This document shows positions 63,695 to 64,000 of a stretch of DNA of 64,000 nt, in pieces. The translations under genes were made by a program, and so were the position numbers. Every line of letters begins with the position of its first letter. Position 1 is the stretch's first letter. Under the pieces are notes generated by a model that did not search any database, was not told where the DNA came from, and saw nothing but the letters and a program-made list of their open reading frames with translations. The DNA comes from Deltaproteobacteria bacterium (GTDB lineage: Bacteria > Myxococcota_A > Polyangia > Polyangiales > Ga0077539): NCBI GenBank assembly GCA_016704445.1, contig JADJAE010000032.1:1-64000 (forward strand), written 5' to 3'.

Positions 63695-64000
63695 TCAGGG
63701 CGAGGGCTCGGCGAGAAGGCGCTCGATGGTCTGGGTGAGCGCCCCGGGCGCCTCGGTGCCCACGGTCACCTCGCGGACGTTGCCCCCGCGGTCGAGCACC
63801 ACCATCGTCGGCAGGCTCTGCACGGCGTAGCTGCGCATCGCCGTCGCATTGGAGGCCAGGGTGTACCGGATGTTCAGGCGCATCCCGACGGTGCGAGCGA
63901 CGTCGACGGACTCGTCCGTGAGCCCGACGACCGTGAGCCCCTGCGCGCGGTAGCGCTCGGCCATCTGGCTGAGCACCGGCATCATCATGCGACACGGGCC
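63695..64000 (-). CDS. Thioredoxin-fold (TlpA/ResA-like) protein, 5' end beyond window
   Basis: A partial reading frame of 102 residues; the true start is past position 64000. The first residues read GPCRMMMPVL, the end of a thioredoxin-like CxPC active site. The conserved cis-Pro is in SLPTMVVLD, followed by GGNVREVTVG. It likely exchanges disulfides or reduces a cytochrome maturation substrate. Confidence 0.85.
   Translation of the reverse strand, partial: GPCRMMMPVLSQMAERYRAQGLTVVGLTDESVDVARTVGMRLNIRYTLASNATAMRSYAVQSLPTMVVLDRGGNVREVTVGTEAPGALTQTIERLLAEPSP

Overview
This window is very GC-rich bacterial DNA with dense, mostly single-copy chromosomal genes on both strands. It looks like a piece of a Myxococcota (order Polyangiales / Sandaracinus-like) chromosome. 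The evidence is a MYXO-CTERM-type C-terminal sorting tail (end of the 47145-49775 gene), many lipoproteins with Asp-rich linkers after the lipid-attachment cysteine, MopE-like cysteine/aspartate repeats of the DNDCDG type, a eukaryotic-like Ser/Thr kinase and a NorR-type sigma54 activator. This assignment is inference; no 16S gene is present.

Layout. 0-5 kb: a truncated gene, a lone receiver-domain response regulator with a good terminator, then the dnaG-rpoD macromolecular-synthesis pair on the minus strand. 5-9.4 kb: small plus-strand genes (Mpo1-like, CPBP protease, HAD phosphatase, pterin dehydratase, phosphatidyltransferase). 9.4-18.4 kb: large exported proteins (PQQ-type dehydrogenase/diheme cytochrome lipoprotein, glycosidase, VWA-MopE lipoprotein) flanking ung and a HIT hydrolase. 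18.4-21.2 kb: an AhpC/AhpD peroxidase pair divergent from a NorR-like activator, with three tandem 16-bp palindromes between them. 21.3-29.3 kb: queD, panE-like, rsmE, a DUF938 methyltransferase, then a sugar-phosphate transferase, an SGNH hydrolase, a phosphodiester glycosidase and a Cys-rich lipoprotein. 29.3-37.8 kb: a propeller-like lipoprotein, an OmpR-type regulator, proline iminopeptidase, a TPR lipoprotein, a diheme peroxidase and an eight-repeat IPT/TIG protein. 38-41 kb: a tightly overlapped sigma factor / membrane anti-sigma candidate / lipoprotein operon. 41-49.8 kb: surface lipoproteins and two overlapping giant MopE-repeat genes. 49.9-55.9 kb: paired GTPases, an orphan TRAP binding protein, and a rplC-rlmE-DUF971-CheA-like operon. 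56-64 kb: nucleotidyltransferase, Ser/Thr kinase, ugd, Skp/OmpH, miaB, a gamma-carbonic-anhydrase-like protein and a thioredoxin-fold fragment.

How they fit together. Roughly one third of the genes encode exported, lipid-anchored or surface proteins with repeat architectures. The rest are housekeeping functions (replication, transcription, translation, repair, tRNA/rRNA modification). The clearest regulatory module is the peroxidase/NorR-like intergenic region. The sigma/anti-sigma operon is probably an envelope-responsive unit.

A caution for any user: at least eight genes, including the essential dnaG, are interrupted by single-base shifts, mostly in or next to short G or C runs. In dnaG and most of the others the reading frame resumes with good homology-like sequence. 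The simplest explanation is uncorrected sequencing/assembly indels, so I annotate those as intact genes with a frameshift rather than as pseudogenes. No tRNA, rRNA, CRISPR array, insertion sequence or prophage was seen. No gene-free stretch exceeds about 300 bases; the largest gaps are 4826-5046, 16182-16385, 19434-19662 and 37815-38020.
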